This document shows, piece by piece, positions 1 to 10,207 of a stretch of DNA of 64,000 nt. Both the position numbers and the translations under genes were made by a program. Under the pieces are notes generated by a model. That model was not told the origin of the DNA, did no database searches, and worked only from the letters and a program-made list of their open reading frames with translations. Position 1 is the stretch's first letter. Each line of letters begins with the position of its first letter. The stretch is from Lachnospiraceae bacterium (GTDB taxonomy: Bacteria > Bacillota > Clostridia > Lachnospirales > Anaerotignaceae): contig CAJTKM010000012.1 of NCBI GenBank assembly GCA_910576545.1, positions 33,311 through 97,310 on the forward strand, in the 5' to 3' direction.

Positions 1-1
1 G

Positions 2-1288
2 GTAACGCCGAAGGGCGAAACCGAGCTGACCGCAGAGGAACGCCTGCTGCGCGCCATCTTCGGCGAAAAGGCGAGAGAAGTCCGTGATACGTCCCTGCGC
101 GTGCCGCACGGCGAATCCGGCATTATTGTAGACGTAAAGATTTTCACAAGAGAAAACGGCGATGACGTCGGCCCCGGCGTAAACCAGCTGGTGCGCGTAT
201 ACATCGCACAGAAGCGCAAAATCTCCGTAGGCGACAAAATGGCCGGCCGCCACGGCAACAAGGGTGTTGTGTCCCGCGTGCTGCCTGTGGAGGATATGCC
301 GTTCCTGCCGAACGGCCGTCCTTTGGATATCGTGCTGAATCCTCTGGGCATCCCTTCCCGTATGAATATCGGGCAGGTTCTGGAAACCCATCTTTCGCTG
401 GCGGCAAAAGCTCTGGGCTGGAAAATCAGCACGCCCGTATTTGACGGCGCAAACGAAGTAGACATTATGGACACGCTGGAAATGGCGAATGATTATGTCA
501 ATACAAGCTGGGAGGAATTTTCCGAAAAATGGAAGCCTCTCTTGCAGGGCGATATTTACGACGAGCTTTATGAAAACCGCGACCACCGCGAAGAATGGAA
601 AGGCGTAGCCATCAGCCGTGACGGCAAGGTGCAGCTACGCGACGGACGCACAGGCGAATTTTTCGACAACCGCGTTACCATCGGCTTCATGCATTACCTT
701 AAGCTGCACCATCTGGTAGACGACAAGATTCACGCGCGTTCCACCGGCCCGTATGCACTGGTTACACAACAGCCTCTGGGCGGCAAAGCCCAGTTTGGCG
801 GACAGCGTTTCGGCGAAATGGAAGTTTGGGCTTTGGAAGCATACGGCGCGGCATATACTCTGCAGGAAATTCTGACGGTAAAATCCGACGATATTGTCGG
901 CCGTGTCAAGACTTACGAAGCTGTTGTGAAAGGCGAAAATATTCCTGAGCCCGGCGTGCCGGAATCCTTCAAGGTACTGCTGAAAGAACTGCAGTCCCTT
1001 GCGCTGGATATCCGCGTGCTACGGGAGGACCAGACAGAAGTGGAAATTAAAGAATTTATTGAGGATGTAGACGATTTGAATGTAAACATCGCAGGTTATG
1101 AGCCGGAGGACGATGAATTCCATCAGCCTTCCCGCCCGATGACAGCAGAAGAGGAACTGGTAGACTTCCTGTTTGACGATGAAGAAGGCGTAGAGGCGGA
1201 CAACAGCGACCTGCTTTCCGACGATTACGATTTGGACGAAGGGGAATTTGACCTGGAGGACGAAGACGCTTACGAGGATGAGGACTAA
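2..1288 (+). CDS. rpoB: RNA polymerase beta subunit, C-terminal part (5' end outside window)
   Basis: This is the last roughly 430 codons of the beta subunit of RNA polymerase; the reading frame is open from base 2, so the gene starts outside the window. The conserved stretch [24 protein letters not shown] and the C-terminal clamp segment around [23 protein letters not shown] identify it without doubt. After the conserved core there is a long acidic tail rich in Asp and Glu, which is common in clostridial RpoB. The rpoC start lies 17 bp downstream, preceded by an AAGGAG ribosome binding site, so the two genes form one transcription unit. Confidence 0.98.
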   Translation, partial: VTPKGETELTAEERLLRAIFGEKAREVRDTSLRVPHGESGIIVDVKIFTRENGDDVGPGVNQLVRVYIAQKRKISVGDKMAGRHGNKGVVSRVLPVEDMPFLPNGRPLDIVLNPLGIPSRMNIGQVLETHLSLAAKALGWKISTPVFDGANEVDIMDTLEMANDYVNTSWEEFSEKWKPLLQGDIYDELYENRDHREEWKGVAISRDGKVQLRDGRTGEFFDNRVTIGFMHYLKLHHLVDDKIHARSTGPYALVTQQPLGGKAQFGGQRFGEMEVWALEAYGAAYTLQEILTVKSDDIVGRVKTYEAVVKGENIPEPGVPESFKVLLKELQSLALDIRVLREDQTEVEIKEFIEDVDDLNVNIAGYEPEDDEFHQPSRPMTAEEELVDFLFDDEEGVEADNSDLLSDDYDLDEGEFDLEDEDAYEDED

Positions 1289-1305
1289 GAAAGGAGAACA
1301 AACCC

Positions 1306-4300
1306 ATGAGCACACAGAACACAGAACAGGGGATTGTATTTGATTCCATAAAGATTGGTTTGGCCTCTCCCGAAAAAATCCATGAATGGTCAAGGGGCGA
1401 GGTCAAGAAGCCCGAAACCATCAATTACAGGACATTGAAGCCGGAGAAAGACGGGCTTTACTGCGAAAGGATATTCGGGCCTACAAAGGACTGGGAATGC
1501 CACTGCGGAAAATATAAGCGCATCCGCTACAAGGGCGTTGTCTGCGACCGCTGCGGCGTTGAAGTCACAAAATCCAAGGTGCGCCGCGAACGTATGGGCC
1601 ACATTGAACTTGCCGCGCCCGTTTCCCATATCTGGTATTTCAAGGGCATTCCTTCCCGCATGGGGCTTATCCTTTCCATGAGCCCCCGCGCACTGGAAAA
1701 GGTGCTGTATTTCGCGTCCTATGTGGTGCTGGAGCCGGGCGATACGGATTTACAGTATAAACAGCTGCTGAACGAACGCGAATACCGCGAAGCCTACGAC
1801 CGCTTTGGCAACACATTTGAGGCGGCAATGGGCGCAGAAGCGATTAAAAAACTGCTGACGGATATTGACCTGGAAAAGGAATCCGCAGAACTGAAAGCAC
1901 AGCTGAAAGATACCAGCGGGCAGAAAAAGGTCCGCATTATCAAAAAGCTGGAAGTAATTGAGAGTTTCCGCCTTTCCGGAAACAAGCCGGAATGGATGAT
2001 TCTGGACGCTATCCCCGTTATCCCGCCGGAACTGCGCCCTATGGTACAGCTGGACGGCGGACGCTTTGCAACAAGCGACCTGAACGACCTTTACAGGCGC
2101 GTAATCAACCGGAACAACAGGCTGAAACGCCTGCTGGATTTGGGTGCACCGGATATTATTGTAAGAAACGAGAAACGTATGCTTCAGGAGGCTGTGGACG
2201 CGCTGATTGACAACGGCAGACGCGGCAGACCTGTTACGGGCCCCGGCAACCGCGCGTTGAAATCCCTTTCCGACATGCTGAAAGGCAAACAGGGGCGTTT
2301 CCGCCAGAACCTGCTGGGCAAGCGTGTTGACTATTCGGGACGTTCGGTTATCGTTGTCGGCCCTGAACTGAAAATTTACCAGTGCGGTCTGCCGAAGGAA
2401 ATGGCAATCGAGCTGTTCAAGCCTTTTGTAATGAAAAAGCTGGTTGAGGACGGGCTGGCGCACAACATCAAATCCGCAAAGCGCATGGTGGAACGGCTCC
2501 AGACCGAGGTCTGGGATATACTGGAAGATGTTATCAAGGAGCATCCTGTTATGCTGAACCGCGCGCCGACACTGCACAGACTGGGTATTCAGGCGTTTGA
2601 GCCGGTACTCGTAGAGGGCCGCGCCATTAAACTGCACCCGCTGGTATGTACGGCGTACAACGCGGACTTTGACGGTGACCAGATGGCGGTACACGTTCCT
2701 TTGAGCGTGGAGGCGCAGGCGGAATGCCGTTTCCTGCTGCTTTCCCCGAACAACCTGCTGAAGCCTTCTGACGGCGCGCCTGTTACGGTGCCTTCGCAGG
2801 ATATGATTCTGGGTATGTATTACCTGACACTGGAACGTGAAGACCTGAACGCGAAATATGAAAACGACCTGCTGGACGCGGAAGGAAATGTTATCCGTAA
2901 TGCAGGCGACATCATTATCAAGATTTTCAAAGACGAAAAGGAAGCGATCCTTGCATATGATAACCACGAAATCGCTTTGCAGGAGGTTATCAGCGTGCGC
3001 CGGACGCTGGAATTTGACGGCGTGCCGGAAACAAGGATGGTCCGGACAACAGTTGGACGCATCATATTCAATGAGGCGATTCCCCAAAACCTTGGCTATG
3101 TAGACCGTACGAAGGACGAGGATAAGTTCCGCTATGAAATCGACTTCCTTGTGGATAAAAAGGGCATCGGTAAAATCATCAACCGCTGTATCAACCGCTG
3201 CGGCTCTACAGAAACAGCGGCTGTGCTGGATAAGATTAAATCCCTGGGCTACAAGTTCTCGACCCGAGCGGCTCTGACGGTTTCCGTTTCCGATATGGAA
3301 ATTCCGAAAGAGAAGCAGGAATACCTTGACGAAGCCGAGGAAAAGGTGGAAATGATTACAAGAAAGTTCCGCCGCGGCCTTATGACGGACGAAGAACGTC
3401 ACGCAAAGGTTATCGAGGCATGGAACATTGCCAACGACAAAATTACGGTAGCTCTGCTGGCAGGGCTTGGAAAATACAACAATATTTATATGATGGCAAA
3501 CTCCGGCGCCCGTGGTTCCAACAGCCAGATCAAACAGCTTGCCGGTATGCGCGGCCTGATGGCAAACCCCTCCGGCGGCATCATCGAACTGCCGATTAAA
3601 TCAAACTTCCGTGAAGGGCTTTCCGTTCTGGAGTACTTTATTTCGGCACACGGCGCAAGAAAAGGTCTGACGGATACCGCGCTGCGGACAGCCGACTCCG
3701 GCTATCTGACACGCCGTCTGGTAGACGTTTCGCAGGATATCATCATCCGCGAATGGGACTGCTGCGAAGGCGACGAAAAAGAGGCTCCCGGCCTTTGGGT
3801 GTCCGCATTTATGGACGGGAACGAGGTCATTGAAGGCTTGCAGGACCGTATCCGCGGGAGATGGTCCGTACTGGATATCATCCACCCCGATACGGGAGAA
3901 ATCATTGTACCCGCTGACACGATGATTACGGTTGACCAGGCAGAACGCGTGGAAAAGGCAGGCATCAAGAAGGTGCTGATCCGGACGGTACTGACCTGCC
4001 GCTCCAATGTGGGTATCTGTGCGAAATGCTACGGCGCGAACATGGCAAGCGGGCGGTATGTACGAATCGGTGAATCTGTCGGCATTATCGCGGCACAGTC
4101 CATCGGTGAACCCGGAACACAGCTGACAATGCGTACTTTCCATACGGGCGGTATCGCCGGTGATGATATCACACAGGGTCTTCCCCGTGTAGAGGAGCTG
4201 TTTGAGGCAAGAAAGCCCAAGGGCCTTGCGATTATTTCGGAATTTGGCGGCAGTGTAACGCTGAATGATACAAAGAAAAAACGCGAAGTTATCATCACAA

Positions 4301-4941
4301 ATCCCGAAACGGGAGAAACGAAGGATTACCTGATTCCGTACGGCTCCCGCCTGAAGGTCTACGACGGCGACGTTGTGGAGGCCGGCGATGAGATTACGGA
4401 AGGCAGCGTGAACCCGCACGACATTCTGAAAATCAAGGGTCTGCGCGGCGTACAGGATTATATGATTCAGGAAGTACAGCGGGTTTACCGTTTGCAGGGT
4501 GTAGAAATCAACGATAAGCATATTGAGGTTATCGTGCGGCAGATGCTTAAGCGCGTGAAGATTGAGGAAAATGGCGATACGGATTTCCTGCCGGGCAGTC
4601 TGGTAGACTGGCTGACATTCGAAAACACGAACGCCGCGCTGGAAGCCGAAGGGCTGGAGCCCGCAACCGGCTCACGCGTACTGCTGGGTATTACAAAGGC
4701 TTCGCTGGCAACGGATTCCTTCCTTTCCGCGGCTTCCTTCCAGGAAACAACAAGGGTACTGACGGAGGCTGCAATCAAGGGTAAAATTGACCCGCTGATT
4801 GGTTTGAAGGAAAACGTTATCATTGGTAAGCTGATCCCTGCCGGAACGGGTATGACGAGATACCGGAATATCGAAATCGAACCGGAGGGCATGGAAGAGG
4901 AAGCGGAAGATTTGCTATTGGAAGATGACGATATGATTTAA
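1306..4941 (+). CDS. rpoC: RNA polymerase beta' subunit
   Basis: This full-length 1211-aa subunit carries the catalytic magnesium of RNA polymerase. The invariant NADFDGD motif lies near residues 452-458. The N-terminal zinc site (CHCGKYKR...CDRCG, about residues 65-83) and the second zinc cluster ([13 protein letters not shown]) are present, as are the bridge/trigger-loop regions ([18 protein letters not shown]). The start has an AAGGAG site seven to ten bases upstream. The protein ends in an acidic tail, and a rho-independent terminator begins 8 bp after the stop codon, so this is the end of the rpoBC operon. Confidence 0.99.
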   Translation: MSTQNTEQGIVFDSIKIGLASPEKIHEWSRGEVKKPETINYRTLKPEKDGLYCERIFGPTKDWECHCGKYKRIRYKGVVCDRCGVEVTKSKVRRERMGHIELAAPVSHIWYFKGIPSRMGLILSMSPRALEKVLYFASYVVLEPGDTDLQYKQLLNEREYREAYDRFGNTFEAAMGAEAIKKLLTDIDLEKESAELKAQLKDTSGQKKVRIIKKLEVIESFRLSGNKPEWMILDAIPVIPPELRPMVQLDGGRFATSDLNDLYRRVINRNNRLKRLLDLGAPDIIVRNEKRMLQEAVDALIDNGRRGRPVTGPGNRALKSLSDMLKGKQGRFRQNLLGKRVDYSGRSVIVVGPELKIYQCGLPKEMAIELFKPFVMKKLVEDGLAHNIKSAKRMVERLQTEVWDILEDVIKEHPVMLNRAPTLHRLGIQAFEPVLVEGRAIKLHPLVCTAYNADFDGDQMAVHVPLSVEAQAECRFLLLSPNNLLKPSDGAPVTVPSQDMILGMYYLTLEREDLNAKYENDLLDAEGNVIRNAGDIIIKIFKDEKEAILAYDNHEIALQEVISVRRTLEFDGVPETRMVRTTVGRIIFNEAIPQNLGYVDRTKDEDKFRYEIDFLVDKKGIGKIINRCINRCGSTETAAVLDKIKSLGYKFSTRAALTVSVSDMEIPKEKQEYLDEAEEKVEMITRKFRRGLMTDEERHAKVIEAWNIANDKITVALLAGLGKYNNIYMMANSGARGSNSQIKQLAGMRGLMANPSGGIIELPIKSNFREGLSVLEYFISAHGARKGLTDTALRTADSGYLTRRLVDVSQDIIIREWDCCEGDEKEAPGLWVSAFMDGNEVIEGLQDRIRGRWSVLDIIHPDTGEIIVPADTMITVDQAERVEKAGIKKVLIRTVLTCRSNVGICAKCYGANMASGRYVRIGESVGIIAAQSIGEPGTQLTMRTFHTGGIAGDDITQGLPRVEELFEARKPKGLAIISEFGGSVTLNDTKKKREVIITNPETGETKDYLIPYGSRLKVYDGDVVEAGDEITEGSVNPHDILKIKGLRGVQDYMIQEVQRVYRLQGVEINDKHIEVIVRQMLKRVKIEENGDTDFLPGSLVDWLTFENTNAALEAEGLEPATGSRVLLGITKASLATDSFLSAASFQETTRVLTEAAIKGKIDPLIGLKENVIIGKLIPAGTGMTRYRNIEIEPEGMEEEAEDLLLEDDDMI

Positions 4942-4948
4942 CAGAAAA

Positions 4949-4986
4949 ACGGTGAAAACTCAAAAAAGAGTTTTCACCGTTTTTTT
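4949..4986 (+). terminator. rpoBC rho-independent terminator
   Basis: A perfect 12-bp stem (ACGGTGAAAACT paired with AGTTTTCACCGT) with an 8-base loop is followed directly by a run of T. It begins 8 bp after the rpoC stop codon. Confidence 0.95.
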
Positions 4987-5018
4987 GTACGCAGTTTTAG
5001 CAGCATAGGGCAGGAAAG

Positions 5019-5186
5019 TCAAGAGTCATCGTCTGCCAAATGGGCTAGTGCATATGCACAGCACTGTATCACAAGCTGGTTAAGGGAGACTTCTTTTTTG
5101 GCAGCAAGCTCCTCCAGAGAAGCAACCAGTTCCACTGGCATCCGAAAGGTTTTGTTGATATGTTCCTGCTTTTTGACTTTGAACAT
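5019..5186 (-). CDS. Small ribbon-helix-helix DNA-binding protein
   Basis: This 55-aa protein resembles Arc/CopG/HicB-type regulators: the segment INKTFRMPVELVASLEELAAKKEVSLNQLVIQCCAYAL has a short beta strand followed by two helices, the usual ribbon-helix-helix arrangement. The ATG at 5186 was chosen over a longer upstream reading because an AGGTGA site lies 7 bp before it and a TATAAT box lies at 5208-5213 on this strand. It is divergent from the zinc-ribbon gene at 5329 and may regulate that intergenic region (inference). No toxin partner is adjacent. Confidence 0.75.
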   Translation of the reverse strand: MFKVKKQEHINKTFRMPVELVASLEELAAKKEVSLNQLVIQCCAYALAHLADDDS

Positions 5187-5274
5187 AGTTGTCACCTCGT
5201 ATGGTTTATTATAAGGAATTTTTTTTCTAAAAAATACGCTGACAATAATATTGCAATTTACAATATAATTTATC

Positions 5275-5303
5275 TTGTATATAGCAATAATATGTGGTAA
5301 GAT
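5275..5303 (+). promoter_or_regulatory. Sigma-A-like promoter of the zinc-ribbon/FxLYD gene
   Basis: TTGTAT and TAAGAT are separated by 17 bp. Initiation near 5310 would give a leader of about 20 bases, which favours the TTG start at 5329 over the in-frame ATGs further upstream. Confidence 0.55.
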
Positions 5304-5328
5304 GAGAAAAAAGAAAGGAAGTGGTTGT

Positions 5329-5853
5329 TTGAAAGCCGAATTAAAAAAATGCCCTGTTTGTGGCGCAGAAATTGCGTCCAACGCAAAAGCCTGCCCATCC
5401 TGCGGGGCAAAACAGAAACGTCCATTTTATAAAAAATGGTGGTTTTGGGTGGTAATCGTCCTACTTATTGGCAGCGCAGGAGGCGGAGGCACAGGGAATG
5501 GAGCAAAAACAGAAAGCGGTTCTGTTTCCTCTGTGCAAAGAGAAACACAAACAGAAATGCCGGCACCAGAGCCAGAGCCAAAAGCAGAAAAATATGAAAT
5601 TATTGGCGATGTGGTAATGGAAAGGGATATGTTTAGCACAACGCTTACAGGCGTGCTAAAAAATAACAGCGGCAGAGATTACAACTATTTACAAATCAGC
5701 TTCAATATGTATGATGCGGACGGAAACCTGATAGATACAGCATTTGATAATATCAACAATTTATCAGACGGAGGAACATGGAAATTTAAGGCTATTGGTT
5801 TAAGCAGTGACAATGCTGCGTCATGGGAGTTGGAAGACATCACAGGCTGGTAA
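5329..5853 (+). CDS. Zinc-ribbon membrane protein with FxLYD-type domain
   Basis: From the TTG at 5329 (AAGGAA site 8 bp upstream) the protein has 174 residues. It begins with a zinc ribbon (CPVCGAEIASNAKACPSCG), continues with one hydrophobic membrane segment (WWFWVVIVLLIG), then a Ser/Thr/Glu/Pro-rich linker. It ends with a beta-rich extracytoplasmic domain containing LKNNSGRDYNYLQISFNMYDADGNLIDTA, typical of FxLYD domains. The arrangement suggests cytoplasmic zinc ribbon and external domain. Proteins of this type are common in Firmicutes but their function is not established. In-frame ATGs at 5275 and 5302 are less likely given the promoter position. Confidence 0.75.
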   Translation: MKAELKKCPVCGAEIASNAKACPSCGAKQKRPFYKKWWFWVVIVLLIGSAGGGGTGNGAKTESGSVSSVQRETQTEMPAPEPEPKAEKYEIIGDVVMERDMFSTTLTGVLKNNSGRDYNYLQISFNMYDADGNLIDTAFDNINNLSDGGTWKFKAIGLSSDNAASWELEDITGW

Positions 5854-6009
5854 AGAATGAAAAAAGGGACACATCGCGGGCAACGCCCTCTGCAATATGG
5901 AAGACAAAGCCTAAGCCATTCGGGGTACACTGGCTTGGTGTAGGACGAAGGTTTTTCACTGTTTTTACGGTTTCCTACTTTTATCGGCTTTTCTGCAGGG
6001 CGGCTTTTG

Positions 6010-6038
6010 TTGAAAAATGGCGGCCTGTATGCTATAAT
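6010..6038 (+). promoter_or_regulatory. Sigma-A promoter of the TerD-like gene
   Basis: TTGAAA, a 17-bp spacer and TATAAT, with a TG one base before the -10 box, lie about 30 bp upstream of the ATG at 6069. Confidence 0.8.
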
Positions 6039-6068
6039 CATCAAAAAGCCACTGAAGGAGGGAACGCA

Positions 6069-6833
6069 ATGGCAGCAATACCTATGAAGACAACAGGCGC
6101 GTTGGACAAAAGCACTGTCCTGTCCTTAAATCATACGGACAGGCAATGCGTAAAGGACAGGCAGACGCTGCAGCAGGGAATCCAAACAAGTGCGGCACGG
6201 GAAAGCAGGCCAGTGCGACAGCCCTCCCAGCCCGTACAGCAGCCCTCCCGCCCGACGTTGGCGAACATGCCCGTTCCTCGTTTACAAAACACCGTGCAAA
6301 AAGGGCAGAAAATCCAGCTGCCTGTTACAAATACCGATGTTTTGGAGGCATGTTTTGGCTGGAACACAACGGACGGCCGCTGTGACCTCGATGTATCCGC
6401 ATTTCTGCTTGGCGCGGACGGCAAAGTATTAGGGGATTCCTGGTTCGTTTTTTACGGACAGACACAAAGCCCTGATAAAAGCACAGAGTTTATTGCGGAA
6501 GGCTCTGGCTGCCGTGAAACCATACGGGTCAGTCTGGGCAGGCTGGATACAAGGGTACAGCGGATTGTTTTTGTGCTGACAATCAACGAGGCTCTGGAAA
6601 ACCGCCTTCATTTCGGCATGGTAAAGGACGCATACATCGCAATCAGGAAGCAGGCAGCCAAAGGGAACGACATTGCCGGTTTCCTGATGACGGAATATTA
6701 TACAAATGTTGTTTCCATGATGATTGGCGAATTATACCGCCACAACGGGACATGGAAATTCAATGCGGTAGGCAACGGCATATCGAAAGATTTGGCAGGG
6801 CTTTGCGAGTGGTATGGCGTTGCGGTAGACTGA
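6069..6833 (+). CDS. TerD-domain protein
   Basis: This 254-aa protein has a Pro/Gln-rich N-terminal part of about 90 residues followed by a TerD-like domain (QKGQKIQLPVTN...CFGWNTTDGRCDLDVSAFLLGADGKVLGDSWFVFYGQ). The DLDVSAFLL motif with its calcium-binding Asp residues and the GMVKDAYIAI segment are typical of TerD/TerZ proteins linked to tellurite and stress responses. The ATG at 6069 has a GAAGGAGGG site and a consensus promoter. The AIM24-family gene follows 28 bp downstream and is probably co-transcribed. No other ter genes are nearby, so a role in tellurite resistance should not be assumed. Confidence 0.85.
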   Translation: MAAIPMKTTGALDKSTVLSLNHTDRQCVKDRQTLQQGIQTSAARESRPVRQPSQPVQQPSRPTLANMPVPRLQNTVQKGQKIQLPVTNTDVLEACFGWNTTDGRCDLDVSAFLLGADGKVLGDSWFVFYGQTQSPDKSTEFIAEGSGCRETIRVSLGRLDTRVQRIVFVLTINEALENRLHFGMVKDAYIAIRKQAAKGNDIAGFLMTEYYTNVVSMMIGELYRHNGTWKFNAVGNGISKDLAGLCEWYGVAVD

Positions 6834-6861
6834 AAAATCATTTTTACAAGGGGGCAGGAGA

Positions 6862-7593
6862 ATGCTGAAATTTGAAACGGTAAATGAACTGGCGTTAAAG
6901 GTTACCTGCACAGGGAGCGATACACTCATCGTGAAAGCCGGTGCATTTATATGCGGAGAAAACAGCGGGTACAAGAATTATAAATTTGAGAAGCTGCTCC
7001 TTGGGCCGCAGGAAAGCAGAGGGCAGGCGTTAATCGGTTCTATCATGCGGCGGGTGACGGGCGAAAACCTCCCGCTGATGAAAGTAACCCTTTCCGGCGA
7101 CAGCGTGACATATTACGCGAATCACGGGCAGCACGTCATTATATACCAGCTGGCAAAAGGAGAGGTTCTCTCCATTGAATCCGAAAATATCCTTGCGTTT
7201 ACGCCGGAATGTAAATATGACGTCCGCTTTATCGGCTGCGGCGTGATTTCGCAAAAAGGACTTGCCACCTCCACGCTGACAGGCATGGGACCTAATTCCT
7301 ACGCAGCGATATTGGTAGACGGAAATCCCCTTGTATTAAGCAATGTTCAAAACAGGAATACAATCGCCGTTGACCCTGACGCGGTAGTCTGCTGGATGGG
7401 ACAGGGACCCTGTGACCCGGAGATTAAGGCAGACATAAACTGGAAAACATTTATCGGGCAATCCTCCGGTGAATCTTACAGCTTTGAATGGGGCGGGCAT
7501 CTGCCGGTAACGGTAATCATTCAGCCAAATGAACGGGAAAGCGGCATAAACCTTGGCATGGACGGCGGGCGGCTTGGGCGCAGGCCGGATTGA
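6862..7593 (+). CDS. AIM24-family protein
   Basis: This 243-aa protein has the pattern of the AIM24/TIGR00266 family: a double-psi-like beta sandwich with FETVNELALKVTCTG, the central VTYYANHGQHVIIYQL and GKDs-like FKVSIEW equivalents, ending in a Gly/Asp-rich tail. Bacterial members are often found with TerD-like or FHA proteins, as here. The molecular function is unknown. A GGGGGCAGGAG site precedes the ATG. It converges with the nitrilase gene, and seven hairpins fill the gap. Confidence 0.7.
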   Translation: MLKFETVNELALKVTCTGSDTLIVKAGAFICGENSGYKNYKFEKLLLGPQESRGQALIGSIMRRVTGENLPLMKVTLSGDSVTYYANHGQHVIIYQLAKGEVLSIESENILAFTPECKYDVRFIGCGVISQKGLATSTLTGMGPNSYAAILVDGNPLVLSNVQNRNTIAVDPDAVVCWMGQGPCDPEIKADINWKTFIGQSSGESYSFEWGGHLPVTVIIQPNERESGINLGMDGGRLGRRPD

Positions 7594-7788
7594 AGGTCAT
7601 AAAGACCTTGGGGGCTTTGCCCCCAATACCCCCACAAGGGCTTTCAGCCCTTGACCCATTTTCGCCGCACTTTCGTGCGGCAGTACAAGAGAGTCAAGGG
7701 ACAACGTCCCTTGCGGGGTGTGGGGCAGCGCCCCACGGTTTTAGGTTTTCGCCCCTTGCGGGGTGTGGGGTGGCGCCCCACGGTTTTA
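7593..7788. repeat. Island of seven consecutive small hairpins, with a 36-bp direct repeat
   Basis: Between two convergent genes lie perfect or near-perfect inverted repeats at 7593-7609, 7609-7625, 7636-7652, 7664-7681, 7696-7712, 7720-7736 and 7765-7781. Several have CTTT loops. The last two belong to a direct repeat of 36 bp (7708-7743 and 7753-7788) beginning CCCTTGCGGGGTGTGGGG and ending CCCCACGGTTTTA, differing at two bases. The arrangement looks like dispersed palindromic repeats that accumulate between convergent genes; some may serve as terminators. Confidence 0.85.
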
Positions 7789-8574
7789 TCATCTTTCAAG
7801 CGCGCGGTACAGTTCCGGCTTGCGGTCCGCCTTGAGCGGGAATTTCTTCCGCAGTGCAGGTGCGTCCTCCGGATTGATTTCGGCAACGGTTAAGCCGCTC
7901 CCCGGTGCGGCGTGCGCAACCAATTCACCGTCGGGCGAAAACAGCATACTATCCCCGCTGTATTCCAGGCCGCCGCCAGAGCCGCAACGGTTCACACCTA
8001 TCATAAAACACTGGTTCTCAATGGCGCGCGCCTGAAGCAGTGCTTTCCAATGCGGGATACGGGAAACAGGCCAGTTTGCAATGACAGAAATCAGCCAGCT
8101 TTCCCGCGAAGCAATCTGGAAAATTTCAGGAAACCGCAAGTCATAGCAGATAAACGGCGCATACGGCACGCCCTCCAATTCACAGACACAGATTTCATCG
8201 CCGCCCGTATAATGTTTCGCTTCTGCGCCATAGGAAAAGGGATGTATTTTCGCATAGTCTGCCAGCAATTCCCCTGTTTTGGAAAGCACGATACAGTGGT
8301 TGGTAGATACGCCGTTTTCATGGACAGGCATACCAAAGCAGACCGCCGTATTGTTTTTCCGCGCTTCTTCCCGAAAGAAAGCAATAGATGCACTCCCATG
8401 CCGCTGTTCGCCATAGGTCTTCGGACGCAGTGTGAAGCCTGTCAGCGCGGTTTCAGGGAATACCGTAAGGTCAACGCCCTGCTCCCCTGCCTCCGCAAGT
8501 ATCGCGCGGCAAAGCTCCATAGCCCGCTCCCGTTCCTCAAAACCCATGTCTATCTGTCCCAGACCGATTTTCAT
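7789..8574 (-). CDS. Carbon-nitrogen hydrolase (nitrilase family, omega-amidase-like)
   Basis: This 261-aa enzyme of the nitrilase superfamily hydrolyses carbon-nitrogen bonds, probably an amide. The catalytic triad is visible: Glu41 in FPETALTG, Lys109 in YAKIHPFSYGAE and Cys143 in ICYDLRFPE. The sequence FSYGAEAKHYTGGD and the overall length fit the omega-amidase (YafV/NIT2-like) subgroup acting on alpha-ketoglutaramate-type substrates, though substrate is inferred. The ATG at 8574 follows an AAAGGAGGG site. The 186-aa gene upstream ends 31 bp before it on the same strand and is probably in the same operon. Confidence 0.9.
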   Translation of the reverse strand: MKIGLGQIDMGFEERERAMELCRAILAEAGEQGVDLTVFPETALTGFTLRPKTYGEQRHGSASIAFFREEARKNNTAVCFGMPVHENGVSTNHCIVLSKTGELLADYAKIHPFSYGAEAKHYTGGDEICVCELEGVPYAPFICYDLRFPEIFQIASRESWLISVIANWPVSRIPHWKALLQARAIENQCFMIGVNRCGSGGGLEYSGDSMLFSPDGELVAHAAPGSGLTVAEINPEDAPALRKKFPLKADRKPELYRALER

Positions 8575-8605
8575 TGTTTGCCCTCCTTTGGCATAAATTT
8601 GCTCC

Positions 8606-9166
8606 TTATCCCTCGAAATCATCTGTTATGAAAAAAGCTTTATAGGAATATCCATCTATATCAGCCGTCAGCTGTTCGAATAAATTCATTGCTTTCTCAC
8701 AGTCCTCTTTATTCATAATGGTAAAATGATAATCTTCGCTGGCTCCGTCAAAGTTCACAATGTTATACTGACCTTCTAATTGCCCCGCAAGTTCCGCCAG
8801 CCATTCTATGATACAGTCATCGTCCGAAAATTTTTCCTCATGAATAGAAAAAGTAAGTCCGCGCGCCGCTTTTATGTTTTCAATAAACCAGAAAAAGTCT
8901 TCCAGAGCCGGTGCTCCCGCATCAGAAGAAACCATATAATATTGTGGTTTTACAGGCTGTTTCTCCAAATCGGCAACATTTCCAAAAGGGTCCTCCGAAT
9001 CAACAGCATGTCCGGACAGCGCATATAAAACATCAGGGATACCGCCGTATTCATCCGCCGCACTTTCCATGCAGGTTTTGCAGTGTTGAAAAGCGTTCTC
9101 CTGATGCCCGCAAAGCATGAGCGCGCAAAAATCTTTCAATACATTTATCTGATTTGAAGCAATCAT
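8606..9166 (-). CDS. Acidic cytoplasmic protein, possibly DUF6630-like
   Basis: I do not recognise this 186-aa protein with certainty; the central PDVLYALSGHAVDSEDPFG segment recalls the DUF6630 family. It is acidic and lacks signal peptide and membrane segments. It carries four Cys in the N-terminal third (DFCALMLCGHQ...HCKTCM). The ATG at 9166 has an AGGAGGAAG site; an upstream in-frame ATG has none. It sits just upstream of the nitrilase gene. Confidence 0.6.
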   Translation of the reverse strand: MIASNQINVLKDFCALMLCGHQENAFQHCKTCMESAADEYGGIPDVLYALSGHAVDSEDPFGNVADLEKQPVKPQYYMVSSDAGAPALEDFFWFIENIKAARGLTFSIHEEKFSDDDCIIEWLAELAGQLEGQYNIVNFDGASEDYHFTIMNKEDCEKAMNLFEQLTADIDGYSYKAFFITDDFEG

Positions 9167-9353
9167 TTTCTTTCTTCCTCCTACTACAATATATTTATGG
9201 TTAATACCCCTACTTTTACACACAAATTCAGGCAGATTCGCCAACAGGAATTTTTATTTACCATTATTTTAGAATATTTTTCGGTTCTAAGCAAGACAAA
9301 CAAGGCGTGCTGTGATAAACTATTTGGGAATTGTCTTGAAAGGAGCGATAGGG

Positions 9354-10106
9354 ATGAAATTCATTTCATGGAATGTAAACGGTCTGCGGGCTGCTGTTAG
9401 CAAGGGGTTTTTAGACTATTTCAAGGCGGCCGACGCGGACATTTTTTCTATACAGGAAACGAAATTGCAGGAAGGGCAGATAGCTCTGGAAACAGAGGGC
9501 TGGCACCAATACTGGAATTATGCGGAAAAGAAAGGGTATTCCGGTGTGGCGGTATTTACGAAGGAGGAGCCGCTGCGCGTGGTTTACGGCATCGGCATGG
9601 AGGAGCACGACCACGAAGGGCGCGTGATTACGCTGGAATTTCCGGAATTTTACCATGTGACGGTATACACGCCCAATTCCCAGCAGGAGAACGCAAGGCT
9701 GAGCTACCGCATGGAATGGGAGGACGCATTTCGGGCATACCTCTGCGGACTGGACGCTGTAAAACCGGTAATCGTCTGCGGAGATTTGAACGTAGCGCAT
9801 CAGGAAATAGATTTGAAAAATCCTTCCTCAAACCGCCGCAGCGCAGGCTTTACCGATGAGGAACGCGGAAAATTTACGGAACTTCTGGCGGCAGGGTTCA
9901 TTGACACATTCCGTCATTTCTATCCGGATACAACCGGGGCGTATTCCTGGTGGAGTTATCGTTTTAATGCGCGAAAAAATAACGCGGGGTGGCGGATTGA
10001 TTACTATGTGGTATCCGAACGGCTAAAGGAACGGCTCAGGGACGCAAAGATTCACAATGAGGTTATGGGCTCCGACCACTGCCCTGTGGAACTGGTGATT
10101 GAATAG
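9354..10106 (+). CDS. xth: Exodeoxyribonuclease III
   Basis: This 250-aa AP endonuclease/3'-5' exonuclease of the Xth/ExoA family acts in base excision repair. Diagnostic motifs are MKFISWNVNGLRA at the start, IFSIQETKLQ (metal-binding Glu), CGDLNVAHQEIDLKNP, and the final GSDHCPVELVIE with the catalytic Asp-His. The ATG at 9354 directly opens the conserved N terminus and has a GAAAGGAG site upstream. A bidirectional terminator follows 34 bp after the stop codon. Confidence 0.96.
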   Translation: MKFISWNVNGLRAAVSKGFLDYFKAADADIFSIQETKLQEGQIALETEGWHQYWNYAEKKGYSGVAVFTKEEPLRVVYGIGMEEHDHEGRVITLEFPEFYHVTVYTPNSQQENARLSYRMEWEDAFRAYLCGLDAVKPVIVCGDLNVAHQEIDLKNPSSNRRSAGFTDEERGKFTELLAAGFIDTFRHFYPDTTGAYSWWSYRFNARKNNAGWRIDYYVVSERLKERLRDAKIHNEVMGSDHCPVELVIE

Positions 10107-10140
10107 AGGGGAAAACAGGGGAATTTATCTAAATAAACGA

Positions 10141-10171
10141 AGCGTCTGAAAAACTCTGTTTTTCAGACGCT
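10141..10171. terminator. Bidirectional terminator between xth and the mazF-like gene
   Basis: A perfect 13-bp stem (AGCGTCTGAAAAA paired with TTTTTCAGACGCT) and a 5-base loop lie between two convergent genes. T-rich tracts follow on the plus strand, and the stem contains T runs on the minus strand. Confidence 0.85.
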
Positions 10172-10207
10172 AATTTTTATAAAATATTCTGCCCCCGCTT
10201 TTTTCAT

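Noticed and set aside
1750..3402. A 550-codon open frame on the minus strand
   Set aside because: It is antisense to rpoC, has no ribosome binding site and a Phe/His/Arg-rich composition typical of a shadow of a coding strand.
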